Of a stretch of DNA of 64,000 nucleotides, positions 1 through 7,349 are shown piece by piece. Source of the DNA: Actinoplanes sp. DH11 (GTDB lineage: Bacteria; Actinomycetota; Actinomycetes; Mycobacteriales; Micromonosporaceae); NCBI RefSeq assembly GCF_020873875.1, contig NZ_JAHWGU010000003.1:186001-250000 (forward strand). Reading direction: 5' to 3'. The notes below the pieces were generated by a model that saw only the letters and a list, made by a program, of their open reading frames with translations, did no database searches and was not told the DNA's origin. The number at the start of each line of letters is the position of its first letter. Positions within the stretch are counted from its first letter, which is position 1. A program made the position numbers and the translations under genes.

Positions 1-819
1 CTGCGCAAACTCCGCACGGCCGGTCTGGTCACCGCCCGGCGCAGCAGCGCCGACGGGCGAGACACCTACTACTCGCTGGACTTGGCCCGCTGCTCGGATC
101 TGCTGAGCGGCGCCGGAGCCGCCCTGCACCCGGCACTGCGGTTGCTCCTGCCCGCGCCGGCACTTTCGCCCGCGCCGGCGCTTTCGCCCGCGCCGGGGGT
201 CTCGTCCGCTCCTGCGGTGCCGTCCGTGCCGGCGCTCGCCGTCGTGGCGACGGTCCCCGTCGCGGCGCGCGTGTTGTTCCTGTGCACCGGCAACAGCGCA
301 CGCTCGCAGATGGCTGAGGCGCTGCTGCGCCACCACACCGCCGGCGCCGTCGAAGCCTGCAGCGCCGGCAGCCGGCCCACCGCCGTCCATCCGCACGCCG
401 TGACCGCCATGGCGGCCCGGGGCATCGACCTGTCGGCGGCCCGGGCGAAACACCTCGACGAGTTCAGCGGGCGGCACTTCGACCACGTCATCACGCTGTG
501 CGACCGGGTCAAGGAGGTGTGCCCCGACTTCGGCGGCCCGGCCCGGCCGGTGCACTGGAGCATCGCCGACCCGGCCGGCGATCCGGCCGGCCTCAGCGCC
601 TTCGACCAGGTCGCCGACGAGCTCAGCGAGCGAATCACCTTCCTGGCGTACGCCATCGTCCGCCCGGCGTCGCACGCGGTCACCGGCACACCGCCCTACG
701 CCGCTGATACACCGCCCTACGCCTCTGATACACCGCCCTATGCCGCCGCCGAGACACCGTCGAACGCCGCGACCAGCACATCGTCCGCCATTGCCAGCAC
801 CGAGGAGGGACTGTCATGA
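1..819 (+). CDS. ArsR-type HTH / arsenate reductase (LMW phosphatase) fusion, 5' partial
   Basis: The reading frame is open from base 1, so the start lies left of the window. The first ~35 visible codons (LRKLRTAGLVTARR, then DTYYSLDL) are the recognition helix and wing of an ArsR-family winged helix. After an Ala/Pro-rich linker comes a low-molecular-weight phosphatase/arsenate reductase domain from about base 271, with the P-loop LCTGNSARSQMAE (CX5R) and a downstream FDHVITLCD segment. Family knowledge: such domains reduce arsenate to arsenite, and ArsR domains repress ars genes until arsenite binds, so the fusion would join sensing and detoxification. The last ~45 residues are low complexity and carry three TPPYA repeats. 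It overlaps the next gene by 4 bp (ATGA). Arsenate specificity is inferred. Confidence 0.85.
   Translation: MRKLRTAGLVTARRSSADGRDTYYSLDLARCSDLLSGAGAALHPALRLLLPAPALSPAPALSPAPGVSSAPAVPSVPALAVVATVPVAARVLFLCTGNSARSQMAEALLRHHTAGAVEACSAGSRPTAVHPHAVTAMAARGIDLSAARAKHLDEFSGRHFDHVITLCDRVKEVCPDFGGPARPVHWSIADPAGDPAGLSAFDQVADELSERITFLAYAIVRPASHAVTGTPPYAADTPPYASDTPPYAAAETPSNAATSTSSAIASTEEGLS
688..747 (+). repeat. 21-bp in-frame tandem repeat, about 3 units
   Basis: The units at 688-708, 709-729 and 730-747 start ACACCGCCCTA and encode TPPYA(A/S)D. They lie inside the low-complexity tail of the fusion gene, about 70 bp before its stop. The period is a multiple of three, so copy number can change without a frameshift. 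Confidence 0.85.
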
Positions 820-1202
820 CCAGCCCGACCGACGAGAACGTGCACGTGCGCTACCTGGTGGACGACGTCCAGGCCGCCGTCGACTTCTACACCGGCCACC
901 TGGGCTTCACGTCGAACACCACGTTCCTGCCCGCCTTCGCCGACGTCCGGCGCGGCCACCTGCGGCTGCTGCTGTCCGGCCCGGCGAGCTCCGCCGGGCG
1001 CGACCTGCCCGACGGCAGCCGGCCGCGGCCCGGCGGCTGGAACCGCATCCACCTGCTCGTCAACGACATCGACACCGAGGTGACCCGGCTGCGCTCGGCC
1101 GGCATCCACTTCCGCAGCGACGTGATAAGCGGACCCGGCGGCCGGCAGATCGTCCTGGACGACCCGGCCGGCAACCCGATCGAGCTCTTCCAGCCCGCCT
1201 GA
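816..1202 (+). CDS. VOC (glyoxalase/bleomycin-resistance) family protein
   Basis: 128 aa. The vicinal-oxygen-chelate fold is visible as two beta-alpha-beta-beta-beta halves: VRYLVDDVQAAVDFYTGHLGF at the start and IHLLVNDIDTEVTRLRSAGI, then IVLDDPAGNPIELFQ at the end. VOC proteins bind a divalent metal or sequester drugs. The C-terminal Glu of NPIELFQ is the usual metal-ligand position. The start ATG overlaps the stop of the arsenate-reductase fusion (ATGA), so the two are probably co-translated. I see none of the cysteine pairs expected of the ArsI C-As lyase, so a direct arsenic role is not supported by the sequence. Substrate unknown. Confidence 0.8.
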   Translation: MTSPTDENVHVRYLVDDVQAAVDFYTGHLGFTSNTTFLPAFADVRRGHLRLLLSGPASSAGRDLPDGSRPRPGGWNRIHLLVNDIDTEVTRLRSAGIHFRSDVISGPGGRQIVLDDPAGNPIELFQPA

Positions 1203-1223
1203 ACCCCGCCCCGGGGATCGCCG

Positions 1224-1679
1224 TCAGAGGTCCTTGGCCATGTTGCGGCTGACCTCGGTGAAACCCAGCTGCTCGTAGAGGGCCCGGGCACCGGGGTTGT
1301 GGGCGAAGACCTGCAGACCGATTCTGGTCAGCGCGTTCTCCTGGCACCAGCGCTCGGCGGCCAGCATGATCCCGCGACCGTAGCCCCGGCGGCGCAGGTC
1401 CGGCTCGACAGCCACGTTGTAGACGAACGCGGTCTCACCAGTGACCTTCATCCACAGGAAGCCGACCCGGCGGTCACCGTCCCAGGCGTACCAGAAATGG
1501 TTGTCCGGGGTGGTGAACTCGTCGGGCAGCAGCTTCGCGTAGGTGTCGGCGGCGGTGCGGGCCGCCTCCTGCGCCGACTGGCCGGAGGCGGCGACACTCC
1601 GCGCGTAATGCGCCTCGCCCTCCGCCCGCCACGGCCGGTACTGGTCCTCGGTCATCGGCTCCAGCCGTACGTCCGTCAT
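1224..1679 (-). CDS. GNAT family N-acetyltransferase
   Basis: 151 aa from the ATG at 1679; the frame stays open upstream but only with low-complexity residues. The acetyl-CoA binding motif A is clear (VAVEPDLRRRGYGRGIMLAAE, R/Q-x-x-G-x-G/A), followed by motif B residues NPGARALYEQLGF. The sheet before it reads VGFLWMKVTGETAFVYNVAV. It is a single-domain enzyme that transfers acetyl from acetyl-CoA to an unknown amine. It is convergent with the VOC gene. Confidence 0.85.
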   Translation of the reverse strand: MTDVRLEPMTEDQYRPWRAEGEAHYARSVAASGQSAQEAARTAADTYAKLLPDEFTTPDNHFWYAWDGDRRVGFLWMKVTGETAFVYNVAVEPDLRRRGYGRGIMLAAERWCQENALTRIGLQVFAHNPGARALYEQLGFTEVSRNMAKDL

Positions 1680-1797
1680 GCCCGACAACCTACCGAGATC
1701 ACCGCCGGTCCGGCGTTCCCGGGCACGCCTCCCCGTCAGCCGCGGGACAGAATGAGATTCTGCCAAGGTCCACCCGCATTCCGACCGGAGGACGACG

Positions 1798-2304
1798 ATG
1801 ACCGCGAATTCCGCCGGCGCTCACCAGGCCGTCGCCGACTACACGGCCGGCCTGCCCACCAAGCGCATGGCCGCAGCAGTCCTGTTCTTCGACGACACCG
1901 ACCGGCTCCTGCTCGTCGAACCGGCTTACCACAAGGACCACTGGGAACTGCCCGGCGGCTGCGTCGAAGCCGACGAGTCGCCCCGCGCCGCCGCCGTCCG
2001 CGAAATCCACGAAGAACTCGGACTGACCGTCGAGCCCGGCCGGCTGCTCGCGATCGACTGGGTCCCACCACGCTCCGGACGCACCGAAGGCCTCATGCTC
2101 GTGTTCGACGGTGGCATGCTGTCACCCGAGCAGGTCGCGGCCATCCAACTGCCACCCGACGAACTCCGCAGCTGGGCCTGGTCGACGCCGTCCGAACAGG
2201 AACAACGACTCTCGCCGTTGCTCGCCCGCAGAGCCGCCGCGAGCTGCCGGGCCCGAGCCGAGGGACTCACCGCCTACCTCGAGAACGGCTGCCCAACGGC
2301 CTGA
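1798..2304 (+). CDS. NUDIX hydrolase
   Basis: 168 aa, preceded by a good ribosome binding site (CGGAGGACGACG). The Nudix box GX5EX7REUXEEXGU is intact: GGCVEADESPRAAAVREIHEEL followed by GL, starting near residue 50. The N-terminal half (AAAVLFFDDTDRLLLVEP) is the typical first strand pair. Family role: Mg-dependent hydrolysis of nucleoside diphosphates linked to X; the substrate cannot be read from the sequence. A long gap with repeats follows. Confidence 0.88.
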   Translation: MTANSAGAHQAVADYTAGLPTKRMAAAVLFFDDTDRLLLVEPAYHKDHWELPGGCVEADESPRAAAVREIHEELGLTVEPGRLLAIDWVPPRSGRTEGLMLVFDGGMLSPEQVAAIQLPPDELRSWAWSTPSEQEQRLSPLLARRAAASCRARAEGLTAYLENGCPTA

Positions 2305-2527
2305 CCCCCCGCCGCACCCAGGGCCGTCGCATCGCACCTCCGGCCGCCGCATCGCATCGCACCCGCCCGCCTGCATCGCGCCCGCTCGCCTGCACCGGGT
2401 CCGCCCGCCCGCATCGCGCCCGCCCGCATCGCACCGCGGCCCGGCCCTGACCGCCGCCCCGGCCGATGTCGATCGCGCATCAGCCCGTGCCGTCGTTTCG
2501 GCCTCGGCGGCACCGCCCCTGCCGAGA
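2305..2527. other. Gene-free stretch with degenerate GC-rich repeats
   Basis: No plausible gene. The stretch is made of imperfect reiterations of CGCATCGC and CGCCCGCATCGC-like words between about 2325 and 2450 and ends at the 77-bp palindromic element. Codon-position bias typical of the neighbouring genes is lost here. Confidence 0.6.
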
Positions 2528-2604
2528 TGTTGATCTGCTAGCGCTACAAAAGCGCTGTGATCATGGGCCTAAAACCGCGATTTCGCATCGCTAGCAGATC
2601 AACA
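2528..2604 (+). repeat. 77-bp palindromic element, copy 1
   Basis: Perfect 16-bp terminal inverted repeats TGTTGATCTGCTAGCG (2528-2543) and CGCTAGCAGATCAACA (2589-2604) flank a 45-bp core that is itself an imperfect palindrome. Three further copies are at 11947, 20771 and 58680. Beyond the right arm the word GCCACGCG is shared with copies 2 and 4. It contains no reading frame of its own. Confidence 0.93.
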
Positions 2605-2676
2605 AGGCCACGCGTACCCAACGCGGCGGATCGGGCCACCTATCGGCACACCGGGCGCAGTGGCACGCTGTGTACA

Positions 2677-2766
2677 CCGGTGGCCCGCGAGCGCGGCTGG
2701 ACGACCGATCAGTTCGAACGCTGGTTCGTGGACGGCGTCGCCGGCGTGCTCGGCACACCGGACTGA
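2677..2766 (+). pseudogene. Possible relic of a TetR-type regulator C-terminus
   Basis: The frame ending at 2766 reads VARERGWTTDQFERWFVDG and then VAGVLG, which looks like the last helix of a TetR-family regulator. No HTH or start lies upstream; the frame runs back into the palindromic element instead. I read it as a 3' gene remnant, with low confidence. Confidence 0.2.
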
Positions 2767-2833
2767 TGCCGGCTCCGGTCCGCAGACAAAGGAGCATCTT
2801 GTACGAGGCCGGCCCGCCAAGGATCATGTCGCG

Positions 2834-3166
2834 GTGCCCACACTGATCATTGAGGTTCATGTCCCGCTGCGGCCGGCGCCGGACGTCGCACCCGGGGAGT
2901 ACCCGTTGCCCTGGATCGATGACGTCGAGGACTTCCTCGCGGGCCTCGACGTGGAGACCGACGGGGCGGCGGGCTACGACGACGGCGAGGAGTACGGCGA
3001 CGCCTATGTCTTCTTCCTCACCGGCACCGACGAGGCGTCCGTGCTCCGGGCGGCGTCGCGGGTGGCGACGCTCGAACGGGTTCCGCCGGGGTCGTTCGCG
3101 ATGGTCACCGACGACGAGGCCGAGGAGTTCGGGCTGGGCCGCCGGGTCGAGCTGCCGCTGAGCTGA
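2834..3166 (+). CDS. Hypothetical acidic 110-aa protein
   Basis: GTG start chosen at 2834 because the conserved-looking sequence begins VPTLIIEVHVPLRP and an AAGGA sits about ten bases upstream. The protein is strongly acidic in its middle (YDDGEEYGDAYVFFLTG) and alternates short strands and helices (VLRAASRVATLERV). This suggests a small soluble alpha/beta protein. No signal peptide or membrane segment. I do not recognise a family. It stands alone between the repeat region and the methyltransferase gene. Confidence 0.6.
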   Translation: MPTLIIEVHVPLRPAPDVAPGEYPLPWIDDVEDFLAGLDVETDGAAGYDDGEEYGDAYVFFLTGTDEASVLRAASRVATLERVPPGSFAMVTDDEAEEFGLGRRVELPLS

Positions 3167-3354
3167 CCGGCGCGCCCGGACGGTGCCGAGCGGATGCGTC
3201 CCGGCGGTCGGGCCGGCCGCCGGGACGATATCGCCTCAAGGGCCAGGCTCCGGGGCCTCGTGACTTTCAGGGCGCTCAGGAGCGCATCGAACTGAACGCC
3301 GGCACCGACGAGGCGATCGACGGCCGGCACCTGCGGGCCGTCGCCTTCAACGGC

Positions 3355-4041
3355 GTGCGGATCCGGTACGTCCGGGAACTGCTCAGCCGCCTCGGCGTCG
3401 CGCCGGCCGGCAGATCGGCCCTGGTGATCGGCAGCGTCCGCGGTGACCTGGCCCGTCACCTGGCCGGCCTGGGACTGCGGGTGACCGCGGTGGACCCGTC
3501 GCCGGTCGCCACCCGGCGCGCCCGCGAACGGGACTCCGATCCGGGCCTGGGCATACGGTCCGAGACCGCCGAGGCCGACGACCTGGACCGTCTGGGTGGG
3601 CCGTTCGACGTGGTCTACTGCGCCGACACCCTGGAGGTCCCCGATGACCTCGATCGGGTGGTCGGCGCGGCGGCCGCGGTCCTGGCCGCCGGCGGCATCC
3701 TGTTCTACGACACCGTCACCCGCAGCCCGCTGAGCGGGATCGTCTACCTCGGCCTGTTCCAGGGGCTGCCGTCCACGCGCATCATGCCGCCCGGCCGGTA
3801 CACGGCCGCACGCCTGCGCCGGCCCGACGAGGTCCTGCGGGCTTTGGCCGCGCACGGCCTGACCGGTGAGGACGTCCGAGGCTTCAAGCCCGGCAACCCG
3901 GTCGACCTGGTCAAGGCGGTGTTCGCCCGGCGCAGCGGCCGGATCTCCGACGACGGCGTGGTGGATCTGGTGGAGTTCGTGCTGGAGAAGCCGGGCGCCC
4001 GCCCGGTGGTGACCTACCTCGGCTGCGCCCGCCGGATCTGA
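3355..4041 (+). CDS. UbiG-like class I SAM methyltransferase, possibly 5'-eroded
   Basis: 228 aa from the GTG at 3355. The order of elements matches UbiG-type O-methyltransferases: an NGVRIRYVRELL lead-in, motif I at about residue 20, acidic loop VTAVDPS, motif II FDVVYCADTLEV, then GGILFYDTVTR and a C-terminal segment near IMPPGRYTAARL. Motif I reads LVIGSVRGDLA instead of the usual DVGCGGG, so the SAM-binding loop is altered. The frame stays open upstream to about 3210 (it includes DFQGAQERIELNAG) without a start codon, where UbiG proteins carry an extra N-terminal region. It may therefore be truncated or start unusually. Substrate unknown. Confidence 0.6.
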   Translation: MRIRYVRELLSRLGVAPAGRSALVIGSVRGDLARHLAGLGLRVTAVDPSPVATRRARERDSDPGLGIRSETAEADDLDRLGGPFDVVYCADTLEVPDDLDRVVGAAAAVLAAGGILFYDTVTRSPLSGIVYLGLFQGLPSTRIMPPGRYTAARLRRPDEVLRALAAHGLTGEDVRGFKPGNPVDLVKAVFARRSGRISDDGVVDLVEFVLEKPGARPVVTYLGCARRI

Positions 4042-4161
4042 CCCGCGGCCGCGTCGCGCCGCGTCAAGCAGGCGGGTGTCACCCCGTGATGCGGGTGGCC
4101 GCCGGACATGCTGAGATGTTGCGGCACGGGCCACCACGGCGAGGTGAGAGGCAGAACAACG

Positions 4162-5457
4162 ATGACGGCGGTATCGGGCCGGCAACCGGCTGCACCGGAT
4201 CACGAGGACGCCGATCGGGCGGTGCCGGAGGATCTGCGCGCGCTGTTCGGGCAGTCCATCGCCGTGTTCGCGTCGCTGTCCGGGCCGGCGCACGTGGTGG
4301 AGACCGCCAACCCGGCCTTCTTCGCCGCCATCGGCGGCGGGGACCGGGCGCGCACCGGGATCGCGTTGCGGGACCTGATGCCCGAGCTCGCTGAGCAGGG
4401 CTTCCTCGCGCTGCTCGACCGGGTCTACGCCACGGGCGAGTCCTACACCGGCCGCGACGCCCGGGTGGTGCTGGGCACCGGGGCGCACGCGCGGGAGGCG
4501 TTCTTCGACTTCACCTACGAGCCGCGGCGCGCCGCCGGCGGCACGGTGACCGGCATCCACGTCATCGGGGTGGAGACCACCCAGATCAGGCACGCCCAGC
4601 GGCTGATGACCGAGCACCGCGCCCTGCTGGAACAGATCGCCCGGCAGGCGCCCCTGGCCGAGGTGCTCGACGGGATGGCCCGCTGCATCGAGAACCTGGC
4701 GCCGGAGGAGGTTCTGGTCTCGATCCTGCTCGCCGACGACGACGGCCGGCATCTGCGCCACGGCGCCGCGCCGAGCCTGCCGGACTTCTACAACGAGGCC
4801 ATCGACGGCATCGCCACCGGTGAGGGCGTCGGTTCGTGCGGCACCGCCGCGCACCGCCGGGAACCGGTGATCGTCACCGACATCACCACCGATCCGTTCT
4901 GGGCCGACTTCCGCGAACTGGCCGGCCGGGCCGGGCTGGCTGCCTGCTGGTCGACCCCGATCCTGGCCCGCGACGGCGGCCTGCTGGGCACGTTCGCCAT
5001 GTATCACCGCAGCCCGCGCATCCCCCAGGACGCCGACCTCGCGCTGACCCAGGTCTTCGCCGACACCGCGGCGCTGGCCATCGAGCGCCACCACATCGAA
5101 GAGGCCAAGGCGGCGGCGGAGGCACGGGCCAGGCAGGCCCATGACGAGCTTGCCAAGGCCGTACGCACGGAGCGTCAACTTCGCACCGAAGCGGACCAGC
5201 GGGCCGCCACCGCCGCGGAACTCGCCGATCGGATGCGTGCCGCCGCGGCCGCGCAGGGTGACAGCCCGCACCCGGAGCACTGCCAGCTCGGTGGCGCCGC
5301 CGGATGCACCGCCCCGGCCGAGATCAAGATCGCCGACTCGTGGGGCGACTCGGCGTGGGGGTGCTCCACGCACGTCGAGGAGGCCATCATCAACGTGCGC
5401 TCGGTGTTCATCGCCAGCGAGGAGCTCGGCGGGCTGGCCGCCTACCGCGACCGCTGA
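4162..5457 (+). CDS. PAS-GAF sensor protein with coiled coil and Cys/His C-terminal domain
   Basis: 431 aa from the ATG at 4162. Order: PAS domain (about 20-150; VETANPAFFAAIGGG, then FFDFTYEPRR); GAF domain (about 165-315; GEGVGSCGTAAHRREPVIVTD and CWSTPILARDGGLLGTFAMY); a coiled coil rich in Ala/Glu/Arg (about 318-375); and a C-terminal segment with HPEHC, GC, and WGDSAWGCSTHVEEA. No histidine kinase, GGDEF, EAL, HTH or phosphatase output follows. Family knowledge: PAS and GAF bind ligands or cofactors. The Cys/His tail may bind a metal or a partner protein. It is convergent with the EEP gene. Confidence 0.8.
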   Translation: MTAVSGRQPAAPDHEDADRAVPEDLRALFGQSIAVFASLSGPAHVVETANPAFFAAIGGGDRARTGIALRDLMPELAEQGFLALLDRVYATGESYTGRDARVVLGTGAHAREAFFDFTYEPRRAAGGTVTGIHVIGVETTQIRHAQRLMTEHRALLEQIARQAPLAEVLDGMARCIENLAPEEVLVSILLADDDGRHLRHGAAPSLPDFYNEAIDGIATGEGVGSCGTAAHRREPVIVTDITTDPFWADFRELAGRAGLAACWSTPILARDGGLLGTFAMYHRSPRIPQDADLALTQVFADTAALAIERHHIEEAKAAAEARARQAHDELAKAVRTERQLRTEADQRAATAAELADRMRAAAAAQGDSPHPEHCQLGGAAGCTAPAEIKIADSWGDSAWGCSTHVEEAIINVRSVFIASEELGGLAAYRDR

Positions 5458-5501
5458 CCGCCGGGCCGCGATCACGCACGCCGTGGCCGCGCGGCGTGGG
5501 G

Positions 5502-6320
5502 TCAGCCGTGCCAGCGCAGGTCGGCGACGACGGCCCGGTGGTCGGAGGGGTGGACGCCGCCGACCGGGTCGCCGGCGAGGCGGACGGCCTCGACCCGGAC
5601 GTGCTGGTCCTCGCGTCCGGGCCGGAAGAAGATGTGGTCGATGCGCTGGTCGATCATCTGCGGGCCCGCCTCCAGCGGCGCCGACGGGTGCGTGGAGGGC
5701 AGCGTGACGGCGTCGGGCGTACCCCCGCCGGCGACCCACGCGTCGGTCAGCACGTCGCCGACCGCGCGCAGGACCGGCGAGGTGGCCGCGGCGTTCAGGT
5801 CGCCCAGCAGCAGCACCGGGCACGGGCCGTCGAGGCGTGGCTGGGTGGCCAGGTCGGCGAGGAACGCGCCCTGCGCGATCCGGTCATCGGTGTACGGGAC
5901 CCCGTAGTCCAGACACGCCCCGATGATCGGAAGCGGACCCGCCGGGTGGTCGGCCCGCACGCACAGCGCGACCGGGTCCCAGTCGCGGTGCCGGGCCGGC
6001 ATCACCAGCGCCTCGCTGTCCAGAATCGGCCACCGGCTCAGCACCGCGATGCCCAGATCGATGTCCGCCCAATCGGCGGTGTCCGGGTCGGCGCCGGGCG
6101 GGGGATAGGACGGTGACGCGAACACGGCGTGCATGCCGAGCGCCTCGGCCAGCTCGTCGGCCTGCGAGGTGCCGTCGCCCGCCCACACCTCCTGAAGTGC
6201 GAGGACGTCGGGGCGTACGCCGTCGAGGGTGGCCCGGATGCCCGCCTGCCGGTCCCGCCAGTGCGGCCCGAAGCGCCACCAGAGGTTCCACGTCATCGCC
6301 CGGATCGTGTGGTCCGCCAT
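5502..6320 (-). CDS. Endonuclease/exonuclease/phosphatase (EEP) family protein
   Basis: 272 aa. Catalytic signatures of the EEP fold are all present: MTWNLWWR at residue 10 (Asn), DVLALQEVWAG (Glu, metal ligand), PVLLLGDLNAAATSP (Asp/Asn) and the terminal VHPSDHRAVVADL (SDH). These enzymes hydrolyse phosphoesters in nucleic acids, inositol phosphates or lipids with Mg2+. There is no signal peptide, so it is cytoplasmic. Ten bases separate it from the MerR gene upstream on the same strand, so they may be co-transcribed. Confidence 0.88.
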   Translation of the reverse strand: MADHTIRAMTWNLWWRFGPHWRDRQAGIRATLDGVRPDVLALQEVWAGDGTSQADELAEALGMHAVFASPSYPPPGADPDTADWADIDLGIAVLSRWPILDSEALVMPARHRDWDPVALCVRADHPAGPLPIIGACLDYGVPYTDDRIAQGAFLADLATQPRLDGPCPVLLLGDLNAAATSPVLRAVGDVLTDAWVAGGGTPDAVTLPSTHPSAPLEAGPQMIDQRIDHIFFRPGREDQHVRVEAVRLAGDPVGGVHPSDHRAVVADLRWHG

Positions 6321-6329
6321 CGAGGCAAT

Positions 6330-7163
6330 CTAACCCGGGGTCCCGGGGGCGCGCTGGACCGGCGCGGCGCTCAGCACGCCGTCCGGGTGGATCTCCTGGC
6401 GCGCCAGGGCGAAGTTGACGAACAGATCCTCACCGGGCAGTTCCGCGTTGAGCAGGCGCAGGATCACCGTGCCGTACTTCGCCATGGTGTTGCGGCCGGG
6501 CATGAAGATCTGGAGTTCGTCGCGTTCCGGCTGCTGCTGCAGGCGTACGCCGTCGGGCAGCGCGGCAGCCTCCGCGGTGACCGGGACCTTGACGATCCAG
6601 AACGGTCCCTTGCCGTCGAGGACGCGCCGATCCTGCTCCGGGGTCTCCAGGGCCAGGGTCCGCCACGGTGTGCCGGGCGCGCGGATGCCGGCGTCCTCGA
6701 CCGCGGTGACGAGTTCGGCGGTGGCCGCCTCGATCATGGCTTCGGCCTGCTGCCATTCCTGGGCGGTACGCCCCAGCGGCGTCCCGTGCACCAGCCGGGT
6801 CGCGACTGTCATCGCCGGCACGTGGCGCACCTGAGGCGCCGGCCAGGTATCAAAAACGGTCCGGGCCGCTTGGATCGCCTCGTCCTGGGCGCGCCGCTGC
6901 CGGTCGACCTCCGCGCTGTGCCGGTCGAGCAGGCTCAGCACCCGGTCCGGTTCGTCGAGTGCCTGCCGGACGAGTTTCACGCTCATCCCGGTGTCCCGCA
7001 GCAGCGTGACGAGCATGGCCTGCTCGACCTGCTCGAAGGCGTACGACCGGTGGCCGGTCCGTTCGTCTACGTGGGCGGGCTCGAGCAGTCCCTCGGCGTG
7101 GTAGAAGCGCAGGGCCTGCGGGGTCAGGTGGGTCATCTCGCTGAACTCGCTGATCGACAACAT
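6330..7163 (-). CDS. MerR family regulator with large C-terminal domain
   Basis: 277 aa from the ATG at 7163. The N-terminal MerR winged helix reads MLSISEFSEMTHLTPQALRF and then YHAEGLLEPAHVDERTGHRS, followed by a dimerisation helix (to about 110). The rest (about 120-277) is a ligand-sensing region with two alpha/beta halves, like the GyrI/effector-binding domains of BmrR-type regulators (APQVRHVPAMTVATRLVHG, then GPFWIVKVPV). It probably senses a hydrophobic compound and regulates its own promoter and perhaps the EEP gene behind it. A candidate MerR operator lies just upstream. Confidence 0.85.
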   Translation of the reverse strand: MLSISEFSEMTHLTPQALRFYHAEGLLEPAHVDERTGHRSYAFEQVEQAMLVTLLRDTGMSVKLVRQALDEPDRVLSLLDRHSAEVDRQRRAQDEAIQAARTVFDTWPAPQVRHVPAMTVATRLVHGTPLGRTAQEWQQAEAMIEAATAELVTAVEDAGIRAPGTPWRTLALETPEQDRRVLDGKGPFWIVKVPVTAEAAALPDGVRLQQQPERDELQIFMPGRNTMAKYGTVILRLLNAELPGEDLFVNFALARQEIHPDGVLSAAPVQRAPGTPG

Positions 7164-7176
7164 GTCACCAGGTTCG

Positions 7177-7197
7177 CCCCTCCAGTAACCAGAAGGG
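7177..7197 (-). promoter_or_regulatory. Candidate MerR-type operator/promoter
   Basis: On the minus strand TTGCCC is followed by CTTCTGGTTACTGGAGGG, an imperfect dyad around GTTAC, within 40 bp of the MerR start codon. MerR regulators bind dyads inside long -35/-10 spacers, so autoregulation is likely, but this is a visual call. Confidence 0.35.
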
Positions 7198-7225
7198 CAA
7201 GCCAGGGGGTACGTTTCGGCCCGGT

Positions 7226-7340
7226 CCCGAAACTTCCGGGATTTCCGGCATGAAGCCCGGCGGCTGCTCACGCCTTGACGCGATCGACGCACGACTATAT
7301 GTTGCCGTCATTCCCGCGAAACGAATCCGAAACTTTCGGA
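7226..7340 (+). promoter_or_regulatory. Two GAAAC-type palindromic operators before the GH115 operon
   Basis: Site 1 (7226-7240) is CCCGAAACTTCCGGG. Site 2 (7326-7340) is the perfect 15-bp palindrome TCCGAAACTTTCGGA, which overlaps the ribosome binding region of the GH115 gene at 7350. From memory, CGAAACTTTCG-like words occur before xylanase genes of streptomycetes. The arrangement fits repression by a sugar-responsive regulator. Confidence 0.6.
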
Positions 7341-7349
7341 GGCGTACCC

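Noticed and set aside
816..1202. Annotation of the VOC gene as ArsI C-As lyase
   Set aside because: The location next to arsenate reductase is suggestive, but the cysteines needed for As(III) binding are missing.
2528..2604. Palindromic element as a simple rho-independent terminator
   Set aside because: The arms are long and conserved among four loci including flanks, there is no T-tract, and one copy overlaps coding sequence. A dispersed repeat fits better, although termination could be a side effect.
3004..5823. Minus-strand open frame of over 900 codons
   Set aside because: It runs antisense through the methyltransferase and PAS-GAF genes. Its translation is Arg/Gly/Pro/Ala rich with no family signature, as expected from the complement of GC-rich genes.
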